Shown here piece by piece: positions 1-9,107 of a DNA stretch of 54,679 nucleotides (its first letter is position 1; every line of letters starts with the position of its first letter). Position numbers and translations under genes: made by a program. Source of the stretch: Planctomycetota bacterium (GTDB lineage Bacteria; Planctomycetota; Phycisphaerae; Phycisphaerales; SM1A02); assembly GCA_022560875.1 (NCBI GenBank), contig JADFSH010000008.1, positions 1-54,679 on the forward strand, given 5' to 3'. Below the pieces are notes generated by a model that was not told where the DNA came from, made no database searches, and saw only the letters and a list, made by a program, of their open reading frames with translations.

Positions 1-1656
1 GCAGTTGGTGAGATAGCCGCCGTTGGACCACCCCGTCACTGACAGCCTCTCCGGGTCGGCGATGCCCCGCTCCACCAGCATGTCCACTCCGGAAAGAATG
101 TCCTGCACGTCAAGATTGTTCTTGTTCTCGATCAGGTCGATGAGAAATTTATCGCCGTAGCCGGTCGAACCGCGATAGTTGGGATCAAAGACCGCCCAAC
201 CCTTTGCCGCGAAGGCCGTTCTGCCGTAGATCCAGTAGCGAAATTCGTACTTGCTCGACGCCGTCGGCCCGCCATGAATCGTCACCACCGTCGGCAATGG
301 GCCGTCACCGGGTTTGTAGTCGGGCGGAAGTTCCAGGATCCCCTCCACCTCCGTGCCGTCATAGCTTTTCCATGTCACGATGCTGATCTGCGGCAGCTTC
401 CAGGTATCGATCTGGGGATTGATGTTGGTAATGCGCTCATAGGTTGCCTCGGAACCCGGATCGTGTAGCCTGAACAGATCGGGAGTGTGCGTTCGCCCGC
501 TGCGGAGCACCACCAATTTCGAGTCCAGGTGCGAGTAACTGAAGGCATTGATCACCTCATCGCCCGGGGTCATGATGATTCCCGCCCCATGACCGTCCGG
601 TTGAATCTTCGGGATGCGATACATGCGCTGTCGCGCGTGATCCGACGCGATGAAACACAGATCATGTGTCTGGGGCTTCCAGGTCATCTGACCCTCGACC
701 GTGACTTCCCACGGGCGAGACAGTTGCGAGATCTGAGTCTCGCTGCTTTTGAAGTGGGCAATGAATATCTCACCCGGATAGCCGTCGAAATCAACACGGA
801 AGGCAAGCTTGTTGCCGTCGGTGGCCCAGGCGAGGTTCACGATCCAGCCGAAGGGAGATGGTGCTTCCTCGCGCCACAGGGTATCTACAAGGGATGTGAT
901 CCTGCCCGTCTCCGAGTCGTAAACATCCACTTTCGACCAGCCTTCGTTGGTGATCAATTCCTCGGTGGGCGTGGTGATCATGGCGATGCGCCGCTCGTCC
1001 TGAGAGACGACGAACTCCCCAATCACGCGGTCGTCATCAATGATCATCTCGCTGCGCCAGGTCTGGAGATCGAGCTTCCAGATCCTGCCAAACGTCACCA
1101 CACCGTGCCCGTATTCGAGATCGCTGAATTCCTCGCGCAGGTTTTTCCACGCATCAGGATCGACGTGCTTCTTGCCTGCGAGGTAATAAAGCGTGCGCCC
1201 GTCGGTGGATAGTTGAAATCCTAGTACACCCTTTTTAACCCGGGTGACGGGAAAGATTTCTCCGCCATCGACGCTGATCCGCCAGACCTGTCGTGATCCA
1301 TCGTAGGGAGGATTGTCTTCGCCGCTGCGTTTGCGACTGGTCATGAAGTAAATCTGCCGGCTATCTTCGCTCCACTGGGGGTTGCTTTCCCCGGCGGGAT
1401 CGAACGTCAATCGACGCACTTCCTTCGTAGCCGTGGAAACCACCCATAAGTCCATGTTCCGCCGATCGATGTCCTCCTGCCAGCGGCCTTCGGTATAGGC
1501 GAGAGTCCGACCGTCCGGCGAGTAGGCTATGGTCGAGATGTTGCTCTGCGAGAAATAGTCGTCCAGCGTGATATCGTGATCGCGAGTCTGAGCCCACACG
1601 ATGTTCCCACCAACCACAAAAAGCAGCGCGACGGGGATGGAATTCAGCTTTGTCAT
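1..1656 (-). CDS. S9 family (prolyl oligopeptidase-like) exported peptidase, 3' end beyond window
   Basis: Translated from an ATG at 1656 and open to the left edge, giving 552 residues with no stop. Residues 1-22 form a signal peptide ending VWA-Q. Residues of about 30-400 contain PD40/TolB-type propeller blades such as YSPDGRTLAYT and WSEDSRQIYF. The alpha/beta-hydrolase domain starts near residue 440 with THGGPTA-type oxyanion sequence (TIHGGPTASS) and reaches the nucleophile elbow GWSNGGY, with Ser544 as the likely catalytic serine. The Asp and His of the triad lie outside the window. S9C-type enzymes (DPP IV or acyl-aminoacyl peptidase-like) hydrolyse oligopeptides; here it probably works in the periplasm on imported or scavenged peptides. 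It stands alone, divergent from the glycosyltransferase gene to the right. Confidence 0.9.
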   Translation of the reverse strand, partial: MTKLNSIPVALLFVVGGNIVWAQTRDHDITLDDYFSQSNISTIAYSPDGRTLAYTEGRWQEDIDRRNMDLWVVSTATKEVRRLTFDPAGESNPQWSEDSRQIYFMTSRKRSGEDNPPYDGSRQVWRISVDGGEIFPVTRVKKGVLGFQLSTDGRTLYYLAGKKHVDPDAWKNLREEFSDLEYGHGVVTFGRIWKLDLQTWRSEMIIDDDRVIGEFVVSQDERRIAMITTPTEELITNEGWSKVDVYDSETGRITSLVDTLWREEAPSPFGWIVNLAWATDGNKLAFRVDFDGYPGEIFIAHFKSSETQISQLSRPWEVTVEGQMTWKPQTHDLCFIASDHARQRMYRIPKIQPDGHGAGIIMTPGDEVINAFSYSHLDSKLVVLRSGRTHTPDLFRLHDPGSEATYERITNINPQIDTWKLPQISIVTWKSYDGTEVEGILELPPDYKPGDGPLPTVVTIHGGPTASSKYEFRYWIYGRTAFAAKGWAVFDPNYRGSTGYGDKFLIDLIENKNNLDVQDILSGVDMLVERGIADPERLSVTGWSNGGYLTNC

Positions 1657-1782
1657 TGATTGTTCCTTTTCACATCTTTCCACGGGGAATCCGACGGCAT
1701 GATACCGCCGCCACCCTGACCGTGGGCAGAGCAAAGCAGTACGCCACTTGTCCCTCCGGGATTCATCACCGATGATGTCTCT

Positions 1783-3483
1783 GTGACCGAACTGACCCCG
1801 AATTTGCGACGATCGAGGCAGGGATGGATCGTCGTCGCCTTTTTCTTTGCCCTGGGTCTGATCCTGGCCGGATTGCTCATCTCCCCGGAACTCTGGGCGG
1901 TAATCTTTCAGACCGATCTTACCAACCCGCAATTCGATGCTCCCGAGCGTCCCTCGGCATTGCAAGGCGGACAACTGCTTCGAATGATGCTGCTGTTGTC
2001 GGGATGCAGCTACATCATCTTCCTGCTCGTACTCTCGCGGTTCTGCGCCGGATGCACAACGAAATCCGACCAACCGAAATGGGGCGCGCGTGAAGGGTGG
2101 ATTCTTTTTGGACTGATCGTCCTCGGCTTCACGGCGCGTCTCCCCCGACTCGCCGAAAGCCTCTGGTACGACGAGATCGCGGCGTGGACGGATTATGGTA
2201 TGCGCGGTCCCGGCTGGATCGTGGGAACCTATTACGATCCCGCAAACCACATCGCCCACACCCTGCTGACCTGGTGTGCCGTGGAATGTTTCGGGGATGA
2301 CGCCTTCGCGCTTCGATTTCCGGCATTGCTGTTTTCACTCGGTTCAATAGTGGCCATGTATGGCCTGGCCCGACATGCCGCCGGGATACGGGTGGCGACC
2401 ATCGCCGCTGCGCTCGGCGCGATCCTGCCCGTGGCGATTCTCGAAGGGGTCGAGGCGCGGGGATACAGCATGATGATCTTCTTCGCTTCGTTGAGCACCT
2501 GGCTCGCCCTTTCTGCTTGGAGCAGAAATCGGCCCTGGAAATGGTTCGCCTACGCCCTGTGCTGCGCGCTCGGCATCTGGGCTCACCTGATGACGGTGTT
2601 TGTCCCCCTCGGTCATGGACTCTGGTTTGCTTGGCGCATGATCAAGAACAAGGAAATCGGACTTGGAATTTGCGCTTTCTCCGGACTGCTTTTTGCTGCG
2701 ATACTCACTCTCACGCTCTACGCCCCGGTGATTCCGCAGATCCTTTCCATTCGAGAAACCTTTGCCGCGACGGATGGCAATGAGCCGCGCATCTTCGGTC
2801 CCGAGGGCTTTCATGCCCTGTGGCAACTCGGGGGATCGTGGTACTGGTGGAGCAGCGTGGTGGGGTTATGGTTTTTGGTTTGTGGTTTTATTCGCGCGGC
2901 AAAATCGAAAACGCTTCGAGCACCGGCACTCCTCTCGATGCTTGGCCTGCCGCTGATGTTGATCGTGGTTGCGATTGCCGGATCATGGATGTATGCGCGT
3001 TTCACCCTCTTCGCGCTGCCGGGAGCAATACTGGTCATAGCCTGCGGCCTTGATGCCCTTTGGGATCGAAAACGAGTCCTTGCTCTGTTCGCCGGACTGC
3101 TGATTTTCGCGTCTTCCATCGGCGACCTCACCGTGCGCCCACCCAAACAACCTCTGCGTGAAGCCGCCACCTACCTGCGAAATCACGTCCAACCGAGTGA
3201 GCGCGTGCTCGTCATCGGCCTCGCCCATCGCGTGATGGACATGTACCGGGGCGAGTTGGATTTCTCCTATAGCCTTTTCCACGGGCGCGACTTGTCCGAC
3301 GATCTCGCACGCACCAAACCGACCTGGATCATTCTGATGTACCCCAACCATGTCAGCACTGAGAAGAAAACCATGCTCAATTCCCAGGGCTTCACCGAAA
3401 CCCAACATTTCCGGGGGTGGGTGGACTGGGGGAATGGCGACATCCTGATCTATCAAAAAAACTTCTTTCCCCCTCGTTACTAA
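1783..3483 (+). CDS. GT-C fold glycosyltransferase (PMT/ArnT-like, GT39/GT83 type)
   Basis: A 566-residue integral membrane protein starting at a GTG, with about ten hydrophobic segments spread along its length. After the first helices comes the motif RLPRLAESLWYDEIAAW (around residues 120-137). Its Asp-Glu pair matches the acidic catalytic site in the first periplasmic loop of PMT/ArnT-type enzymes, which transfer sugars from polyprenyl-phosphate donors. A second conserved loop contains the HxAHT stretch and PALLFSLGSI, as in the PMT_2 family. The C-terminal 150 residues are mostly soluble. The acceptor (protein, lipid A or other glycan) cannot be told from sequence. The gene is convergent with the MacB-like permease to the right, with a gap of only 24 bases. 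Confidence 0.85.
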   Translation: MTELTPNLRRSRQGWIVVAFFFALGLILAGLLISPELWAVIFQTDLTNPQFDAPERPSALQGGQLLRMMLLLSGCSYIIFLLVLSRFCAGCTTKSDQPKWGAREGWILFGLIVLGFTARLPRLAESLWYDEIAAWTDYGMRGPGWIVGTYYDPANHIAHTLLTWCAVECFGDDAFALRFPALLFSLGSIVAMYGLARHAAGIRVATIAAALGAILPVAILEGVEARGYSMMIFFASLSTWLALSAWSRNRPWKWFAYALCCALGIWAHLMTVFVPLGHGLWFAWRMIKNKEIGLGICAFSGLLFAAILTLTLYAPVIPQILSIRETFAATDGNEPRIFGPEGFHALWQLGGSWYWWSSVVGLWFLVCGFIRAAKSKTLRAPALLSMLGLPLMLIVVAIAGSWMYARFTLFALPGAILVIACGLDALWDRKRVLALFAGLLIFASSIGDLTVRPPKQPLREAATYLRNHVQPSERVLVIGLAHRVMDMYRGELDFSYSLFHGRDLSDDLARTKPTWIILMYPNHVSTEKKTMLNSQGFTETQHFRGWVDWGNGDILIYQKNFFPPRY

Positions 3484-3507
3484 GCCACAGTGCCCAGTCC
3501 CTCTCCA

Positions 3508-4836
3508 TCAATCATGCCGCAGGGCGACGATCGGATCCTGGCGACTGGCGACGATGGCGGGATAGATGCCGAAGGTGAGTCCCACCGTCGCGGCCACGAG
3601 GAAAGAGGCGATGATCGACCAGCCGGTGATTTGCGTCTCGAGGTTGACCGTCGAGTTCACAAAGCCTTGCATGAAAGACAGGTTAAGGAACCAGGGCAGG
3701 AGTTTATCCAGGGCGAGGGAAAACCCGACGCCGAGGATAATGCCGAGAAGGCCGCCCACCGCGGTCAGCGTGCCCGTCTCCACCAGAAACTGGGCGACAA
3801 TGTGATTACGGGTTGCCCCGAGAGCGCGGCGGATGCCGATCTCTCGTGTCCGCTCCGTCACCGAAGCCAGCATGATGTTCATGATGCCGATGCCGCCTAC
3901 GAGCAGGCTTATCGCGGCAATGGAAATGAGCACGATGTTCCACACCAAAGCCGTCTTCTTGGCATTTTCCAGCAACTCCCAGGGGACAATGAGTTCCACA
4001 TCGTTCTGGATCGAGTGGCCGATCTGGATAATTTGCCGGACACGGTCGGCAGTGTTGAGAACCGTATCCGTGGATGCGGCGGTGATGTAAATCTCCTTGA
4101 GCTGCACTTCCTCACCGGAAAACGACCCGGACTCCCGGCGCTGGATGACATCGCCGAACTCCAGATTTGCGGTGCTGAGGGGGATGTGTACATCCTTGTT
4201 GAGGTCGCGTCCTACGAGAGCCGACCCCGCTCCCCCCGCCAGGCCCACCGGCTTGATCACGCCGACCACCCGAAAGATACGATCGTCGATGCGAAACTCC
4301 GCCCCGATCGGATCGCGGAGCCTGAAGAATTGCTTGGCAACCTCCGATCCGATCACCGCCACTTTCCCCTTCCGGATCATGTCCTCGGAGGTGAGGTACC
4401 GCCCGCGGGCAATGCGGAGGTTCGCCACCTTGATCATCTCCGGCGTCGTGCCGAACGACTGGCTGAGCATTCGCTGCGAACGATAGGTGATCTCCGACCC
4501 CACTGACTTCAGGGGCACGACATAGGCGGCATCCGGCAGGAAATGTACGAGGCGGCGAAAATCCAGATTCATCAGGCCGTACTTGGCGATAAACGATCGC
4601 TGCTCCCCCCCCAGAGATGCCGACTCGGGGGGCTGGCTGGAGCGGACGATGACATTCGTCGCTCCCAGAGCCTGGATATCGCGGAGAGCCGCCAGCTTGT
4701 TGCCTTCGCCGATCGACACCATCACGATGACCGCTCCCACCCCAAGGATGATGCCCAGACTCGTCAGCACGGATCGCAGCAGATGCAACCTGAGGTTCCC
4801 CACACCAAGCCGGAGTGTTTCGAGCAGAAAGTTCAT
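3508..4836 (-). CDS. MacB-like ABC transporter permease (MacB_PCD + FtsX)
   Basis: A 442-residue protein with the canonical MacB layout. An N-terminal helix (LTSLGIILGVGAVIVMVSIG, about residues 24-43) is followed by a large periplasmic core domain (about 45-290) and three C-terminal FtsX helices (about 300-320, 345-375 and 410-430). The motifs NIMLASVTERTREIGIRRA and a C-terminal YPAxxASxxDPIxALR are typical of the family. Such permeases act as mechanotransmission devices, usually with a MacB-type ATPase and a MacA adaptor, to move lipoproteins, peptides or toxins across the envelope. Neither partner is adjacent in this window: the neighbours are a glycosyltransferase and a small hypothetical gene. 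The start ATG at 4836 places the first helix correctly. Confidence 0.9.
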   Translation of the reverse strand: MNFLLETLRLGVGNLRLHLLRSVLTSLGIILGVGAVIVMVSIGEGNKLAALRDIQALGATNVIVRSSQPPESASLGGEQRSFIAKYGLMNLDFRRLVHFLPDAAYVVPLKSVGSEITYRSQRMLSQSFGTTPEMIKVANLRIARGRYLTSEDMIRKGKVAVIGSEVAKQFFRLRDPIGAEFRIDDRIFRVVGVIKPVGLAGGAGSALVGRDLNKDVHIPLSTANLEFGDVIQRRESGSFSGEEVQLKEIYITAASTDTVLNTADRVRQIIQIGHSIQNDVELIVPWELLENAKKTALVWNIVLISIAAISLLVGGIGIMNIMLASVTERTREIGIRRALGATRNHIVAQFLVETGTLTAVGGLLGIILGVGFSLALDKLLPWFLNLSFMQGFVNSTVNLETQITGWSIIASFLVAATVGLTFGIYPAIVASRQDPIVALRHD

Positions 4837-4927
4837 AGTGGTTCAGGGTCTGTCTTGTCGCCCGGACCCTTTCCGAGCGGTTAAGCAGTTAGGCTGTACC
4901 TACGATCCTAAGAGTTTTGGAGCGTAA

Positions 4928-5233
4928 GTGGTGATCCAAATTGAGATTCTATCCGAACACGAAATACCGACCGGCTGGGTATTTGATGCACACTTTCTGA
5001 CGGAAAGCGGCGATCTGCAACCGATCGCACTGAGGCTTTCCTGGGCCGATTACAACCTCTGGTCACCGGATGGGGCGGATGAACCCTATAAGGTCGCCGA
5101 AGCGGTACTTTCCTATCTTGCCGCAATGACCCCCCTTGTCGAGATCAGGCCGAAGCTGGAGGCCTCGCAACTACGCCGCATGTTCGATGATGCCGACGAT
5201 GCGATTCCGAACTATATTCGGCGATCGTTCTAG
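4928..5233 (+). CDS. Hypothetical protein, 101 aa
   Basis: Short soluble protein starting at a GTG preceded by GGAG seven bases upstream; a second GTG follows directly. The centre reads ALRLSWADYNLWSPDG and then an amphipathic helix (KVAEAVLSYLAAM). The C-terminus RRMFDDADDAIPNYIRRSF is acidic then basic. I recognise no domain. The gene is transcribed away from the MacB permease and is followed by a GC-rich hairpin. Its codon pattern and ribosome binding site make it a likely real gene, and similar small proteins of unknown role are often seen in planctomycete genomes. Confidence 0.6.
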   Translation: MVIQIEILSEHEIPTGWVFDAHFLTESGDLQPIALRLSWADYNLWSPDGADEPYKVAEAVLSYLAAMTPLVEIRPKLEASQLRRMFDDADDAIPNYIRRSF

Positions 5234-5248
5234 CCGCCGTCTGGCGGC
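5233..5248. terminator. GC-rich hairpin after the hypothetical gene
   Basis: GCCGCC-GTCT-GGCGGC starts at the stop codon of the preceding gene. The stem is perfect (6 bp) but no T-run follows, so it is only a weak candidate for an intrinsic terminator. Confidence 0.35.
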
Positions 5249-5342
5249 GCCGGGGAAGTAAACCAAGTCCTGAAAGGCCCATAATAAAGTCTTCTCTGTG
5301 AGAGGCGACATTGCCTGACCCGGAGCGGCGTCATGCCTGGAT

Positions 5343-6956
5343 TCACGCCATCAGCGGCTTGGGTTCCTTGGGCTGGGGCGCAAAGGGCAGATCGACAAAG
5401 AACGTCGCCCCCTGTCCGGGCTCAGATGTGAATGAAACGGTTGAGGAAAGCATTTCCGCCAACTCGCGACAGATCGCCAGGCCCAGACCGGTCCCGGTGT
5501 GCTGGCGGGTGTGACTGGAGTCGATCTGTCGGAACTTTTCGAAGATCAGATCCTGCATGTCATCAGGAATACCCGGACCATTATCAACGACGCTGATACG
5601 GACACCGAGCGTGTTGTCCTGTCTCGTAATACGTTCGGCAGAGATCACCACCGTCGATTCTTCGGGCGAGAATTTGATGGCATTGGAAAGGAAGTTGTAG
5701 AGGATCTGCTGCAGCTTGCCGGGATCGGTCTCGATCATGGGAACATGACCGCCGATGTTCGCTTCCAGCGTGATCTGTTTTGACTGCGCCTGAGGGCGGA
5801 TGATCGAAAGGAGTCCTTCAATCACATCGCCCACGCTGGTCGGCTCAAGATTGACCTCCATGCGTCCCGCCTCGATTTTCGCCATGTTCAGCAGCTCGTT
5901 GATCATTTCCAGCAGCGAGCGACCGCTGGTGAGAATGTTATCGAGATAACGTTTTCGCTTGGGGTCAGGATCCATCTCGGACGTTGCCACTTCCTCGAGC
6001 AGTTCCGCGAAACCAATGATCGAATTGAGCGGAGTCCTCAGTTCGTGACTGATGCCGGCCAGAAACTCGCTCTTGAAACGGTTCGACTCGTACAGGCCGA
6101 TGTTGACTTCCGCCAGTTCGTTCACCTTCAGGTCGAGACTTTCATTCATCGTCCGGAGTTGCGCCTGGCCCTGCTCCACCCGGTCCAGCATCGTGTTGAA
6201 TGCTTCGGCAAGCTGCTCGAATTCGTCGCCGGTCTTAATTTGAGATCGAATCGTCAGATCGCCTCCCTGGACCTTCTCCGTGGTTTCCCGGAGGTGACGA
6301 ACCGGCGAAAGAATCAACTTGGTCAGGATCAGGTAAAACACCAGCACCGCCAGCAGAAGAGCAACGATTCCCGAGGTGATGATGTACACCTTGCCCATGA
6401 GCATGCGACTCTCGGCGTAAGCGCTGATGCGATCGATGATGAGAATCGCCGCGAGCGGATCGGCGATCGTGGAATCGATGGGACTGGTGGAAAAGTCCAT
6501 AACCTTCGGATCGCGGATCGCCCGAAGTTGCGACTGGCGGATCGCCCGCGCATATCGATAGACCTGCTGGCCGTCCACTTCGACTTGTCGTATGTACTCG
6601 ATCTGCTCGGGATCATCCTGAAACCTGTTCAGTGCGGTCGCGATGAAGGTCTCCGACTCCGATTCGATCTCATCCGCCTTCACGAACGTCATCCACACCT
6701 TCGCGCCCGTTTCCTCCGTCTCGTCATCGAGCAGGGACGAAAGCTCGCGAGGCTGGCCTCCGTAATGCAGCCGCTCCAGCGTCACCTCGCCGTTGAGCCA
6801 CAGTTCCGAAAGCTGGCGCGCCACGTCCGCCTGGCTGTCGCGCACCAGAGCCTGGGTCCAGATCCACGGCACACTCAGAGCCGAGGCAACGATAACCAGC
6901 ACGGCGACGCCGAACAGAAGCTGACACTTGTTGGCAAGACTGATTCCGCTGACCAT
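5343..6956 (-). CDS. Membrane sensor histidine kinase (HAMP-HisKA-HATPase)
   Basis: A 537-residue kinase with two membrane helices (about residues 12-33 and 195-217) bracketing a periplasmic sensor domain of roughly 160 residues. A HAMP linker containing LSPVRHLRETTEKV is followed by a short coiled coil. The HisKA box is SHELRTPLNSIIGF, with the phospho-acceptor His near residue 305. The ATP-binding part shows the N box (FLSNAIKF), G1 (DNGPGIP) and G2 (GTGLGLAICRELAE). It ends shortly after the ATPase fold, so it has no receiver domain. No response regulator lies beside it, making it an orphan kinase. The signal it senses cannot be deduced; the periplasmic part has acidic, Glu-rich stretches. 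Confidence 0.93.
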   Translation of the reverse strand: MVSGISLANKCQLLFGVAVLVIVASALSVPWIWTQALVRDSQADVARQLSELWLNGEVTLERLHYGGQPRELSSLLDDETEETGAKVWMTFVKADEIESESETFIATALNRFQDDPEQIEYIRQVEVDGQQVYRYARAIRQSQLRAIRDPKVMDFSTSPIDSTIADPLAAILIIDRISAYAESRMLMGKVYIITSGIVALLLAVLVFYLILTKLILSPVRHLRETTEKVQGGDLTIRSQIKTGDEFEQLAEAFNTMLDRVEQGQAQLRTMNESLDLKVNELAEVNIGLYESNRFKSEFLAGISHELRTPLNSIIGFAELLEEVATSEMDPDPKRKRYLDNILTSGRSLLEMINELLNMAKIEAGRMEVNLEPTSVGDVIEGLLSIIRPQAQSKQITLEANIGGHVPMIETDPGKLQQILYNFLSNAIKFSPEESTVVISAERITRQDNTLGVRISVVDNGPGIPDDMQDLIFEKFRQIDSSHTRQHTGTGLGLAICRELAEMLSSTVSFTSEPGQGATFFVDLPFAPQPKEPKPLMA

Positions 6957-7072
6957 GGGTGGAGAGGCACTTGGGACTAGGCACTTGGCAATTGAGAAAT
7001 GCCCGCAAGGGGGGATTATAGATCGGATGGATAAATCTTGTCAGCCCTGGGTGAACACACCCAGGGTTGGGA

Positions 7073-7441
7073 TTATTGGGTTGGCTTGGTCCAGGCAAAA
7101 TCCGGAGACTTGTGGAGCGTTCCTGCCGCAAGCTTGATGCATCGGCGACAGGCCACCGCCTCTTCCCGGATCGGGCTTTGCCAGCCGGGCTCTCCGGCCC
7201 GGTTCTGGGCCGATCGATCGGCGTTCTTTTCCAGACACATGGGGCATTCCCAGTCGTCGGGTGAGGTGTCGTTTTCATTGAGCACCAGGTCGGCATAGCT
7301 CAGCGAAAGGCAATTCCCACAGATGCAGCTTCCCTGATGCCCTTCAATCATGGCAATGTCTTCCGTCCATACGCGAGTACAGAAGTCGCACAGGACATCG
7401 GACATCTGGACGTTGTTTTCATCGATACCGGGTTTGCGCAT
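7073..7441 (-). CDS. Small Cys-rich (C4 zinc-finger-like) protein
   Basis: 122 residues with an N-terminal set of Cys pairs, LCDFC...CICGNC, resembling the ClpX-type C4 zinc finger (CSFC...CxxC). Two further pairs follow, WECPMC and ACRRC, giving eight cysteines that could hold two zinc ions. The acidic segment YADLVLNENDTSPDD separates them. It lies between trmB and the histidine kinase on the same strand. No strong ribosome binding site is visible; an internal Met at 7405 is an alternative start. A role in protein-protein or protein-nucleic acid contact is only a guess. Confidence 0.6.
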   Translation of the reverse strand: MRKPGIDENNVQMSDVLCDFCTRVWTEDIAMIEGHQGSCICGNCLSLSYADLVLNENDTSPDDWECPMCLEKNADRSAQNRAGEPGWQSPIREEAVACRRCIKLAAGTLHKSPDFAWTKPTQ

Positions 7442-7503
7442 GGGGGGAGTATAGGATCATTCCTATACGTTCACGGCACTCAGCCCGGTGAATACGCACG
7501 GTA

Positions 7504-8172
7504 CTACGTTTTTTTGAGCACCATCGCATGGAAGGGGCGACCTTCGTGGGTAAATTTCCGCTCGTAGTTCGTCCCCACCAACTCACCGTCCTCTGCTGAG
7601 TCTGGTGCCACGAACACCCTGCGCTCAAACAGGTCTCCATGCCGAGCCGCATGATCCTCGTACCACGCCCACAGGTCGTCATGGTCCGTCACCAGCCGCA
7701 GTTCGCCCCCGGATGTGAGTACCCGGTGAAACTGCCTCAGTGACTCGTCTTGAATCACTCGCCGCTTGTGGTGTCGTTTCTTGGGCCAGGGATCGGAAAA
7801 GTACAAGTGAATCACCTGCGCCAATTCCGGGGGGCAGCGAAACCGGATGAACTCCGTGGCGTCGGCGCGGAGGATACGCACATTTTCCAGTTCACGCCTT
7901 CGCATGCGATCTGCCGCATAGCGATAAAACTCCCCCGCCTTTTCGATCCCGAGATAGTTCACATCGCGCTGCAATCCCGCCTGCTGCACCAGGAACGTCC
8001 CCTTGCCCGAGCCGATCTCGATTTCAAAATGTCTTTCGTAGTCTTGAAACCACTTCCGGGGGTCGATGCGTGAACTTTCCGGATCATCCACGTCATAACC
8101 CGGCAGATCGTATAGCTCGATGCCGTACCCTTCGGTGATCAACTCCTTGCCGCGAGAGAGACCGAAACTCAT
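7504..8172 (-). CDS. trmB: tRNA (guanine-46-N7)-methyltransferase
   Basis: 222 residues, the usual length for TrmB, which methylates G46 in the tRNA variable loop using SAM. The SAM-binding motif I is EIEIGSGKGTFL (about residues 52-63). The family signature IHLYFSDPWPKKRHHKRR (about 120-137) contains the catalytic Asp and the basic tRNA-binding run. A C-terminal YERKFTHEGRPFH matches the conserved T-x-x-E-G-x-x-I/F-x tail that contacts the substrate guanine. It stands between a small PQQ-propeller gene upstream and the Cys-rich gene downstream, all on the minus strand. Confidence 0.96.
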   Translation of the reverse strand: MSFGLSRGKELITEGYGIELYDLPGYDVDDPESSRIDPRKWFQDYERHFEIEIGSGKGTFLVQQAGLQRDVNYLGIEKAGEFYRYAADRMRRRELENVRILRADATEFIRFRCPPELAQVIHLYFSDPWPKKRHHKRRVIQDESLRQFHRVLTSGGELRLVTDHDDLWAWYEDHAARHGDLFERRVFVAPDSAEDGELVGTNYERKFTHEGRPFHAMVLKKT

Positions 8173-8187
8173 GGGGCCATCTTAGCC

Positions 8188-8556
8188 TCACCCACCTGAG
8201 GCGGCGGCCGCGGCAGCCTGCTGGTCGGCGATCACCTTTGCCGCCGCATCGCTGGACGTGGAGCCGTGGATCGAGGCGAGGCTGGGCGTACCCAGGCCGA
8301 AGCCTCCCATGTTATTGTTCCAGACGGTCTGGCCGTAGAGGGGATCTATGCAGTAGGTGTAGCCATTGACCGAGGCTATGAGCCGGTCGCCATCTAAGAG
8401 CAGTGTCACGAACCCGCTGCCCTTGGGCGATTTCCAGTCCCAGACGATCTCGCCAGTGTAGCGATCCAGGGCGGCAATACGCGAATTGAACGCGACGAAC
8501 ACCAGATCGCTCAGGCTTCGCTGATCAGTGGCCGGCTTGTCTTGCATTTGAGTCAT
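8188..8556 (-). CDS. Small PQQ-like beta-propeller repeat protein
   Basis: 122 residues with a single pair of PQQ-like repeats: VFVAFNSRIAALDRYTGEIVWDWK and a second blade around TYCIDPLYGQTVWNNNM. The A-L-D-x-x-T-G-E-x-V-W pattern is the classic PQQ/outer membrane BamB-type blade. There is no signal peptide. The C-terminus is an Ala-rich tail ending AAAAASGG. Two blades cannot close a propeller, so it may oligomerise or be a reduced member of the family. The stop is 15 bases from the trmB start, suggesting cotranscription. Confidence 0.75.
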   Translation of the reverse strand: MTQMQDKPATDQRSLSDLVFVAFNSRIAALDRYTGEIVWDWKSPKGSGFVTLLLDGDRLIASVNGYTYCIDPLYGQTVWNNNMGGFGLGTPSLASIHGSTSSDAAAKVIADQQAAAAAASGG

Positions 8557-8696
8557 GTTCAGTTCATCTTAGCGTTGATCCAGATTGCGATGTCTGTGAG
8601 TTCAGTCTCATCCAACTATGCTCCGTCTTATCGGTGACATGAGCACCGGGCACGCTCACAGAATATCATCGAAAACGGACTGGCGGAAGTTGCGTT

Positions 8697-9104
8697 TCAG
8701 TGAATATGAGACACGATTTCGATCGGAATCGGGGTGGAAGCCGGGTAGGTGATGCACTGGGCAATGCCGTTCTCGGCATCGCAGATCACGACCTTCGGGC
8801 GGTGATGCTTGAGTTCAATCTCATCCAGTTGGCAGAATGACATGATCAATACCTGATGACCGATGCCAGTAAGTTTCGCCGCGGCACCATTGATCCGAAT
8901 TTCCCCCGAATCCGGTTCACCCAGAAATATGTAGGTTTCAAAGCGACTTCCGTTTTCACAGTCGGCGACGAGAACCTTTTCATTGACCACCATACCGGTC
9001 GCTTCCAGCAGCACCGGGTCGATGGTGATCGAACCAATGTACGTGGGATCACAATGCGTGACCGTGGCTCGGTGGATCTTGGCAAAGAGGACTTCGCGTA
9101 GCAT
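8697..9104 (-). CDS. panD: Aspartate 1-decarboxylase (pyruvoyl enzyme)
   Basis: 135 residues, matching PanD length. PanD makes beta-alanine from aspartate for pantothenate and CoA synthesis. The self-processing site is Gly24-Ser25 within YIGSITID; cleavage there yields the pyruvoyl group. Conserved features include Lys9 and His11 (FAKIHRATVTH), Tyr57-region ETYIFLGEPDSGEI and the NGAAAKLTGIGHQVLIMSF core. The C-terminal 25 residues are longer than in E. coli and extend past the double-psi barrel. It is followed upstream by rsfS with only three bases between them, so the two are likely cotranscribed. Confidence 0.95.
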   Translation of the reverse strand: MLREVLFAKIHRATVTHCDPTYIGSITIDPVLLEATGMVVNEKVLVADCENGSRFETYIFLGEPDSGEIRINGAAAKLTGIGHQVLIMSFCQLDEIELKHHRPKVVICDAENGIAQCITYPASTPIPIEIVSHIH

Positions 9105-9107
9105 GAA

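Noticed and set aside
487-1212. A 241-codon plus-strand frame at the left edge
   Set aside because: Antisense to the S9 peptidase, whose frame is open through the left edge and includes the GWSNGGY nucleophile elbow.
6045-6980. A 311-codon plus-strand frame
   Set aside because: Shadow of the histidine kinase, which has all kinase boxes on the minus strand.
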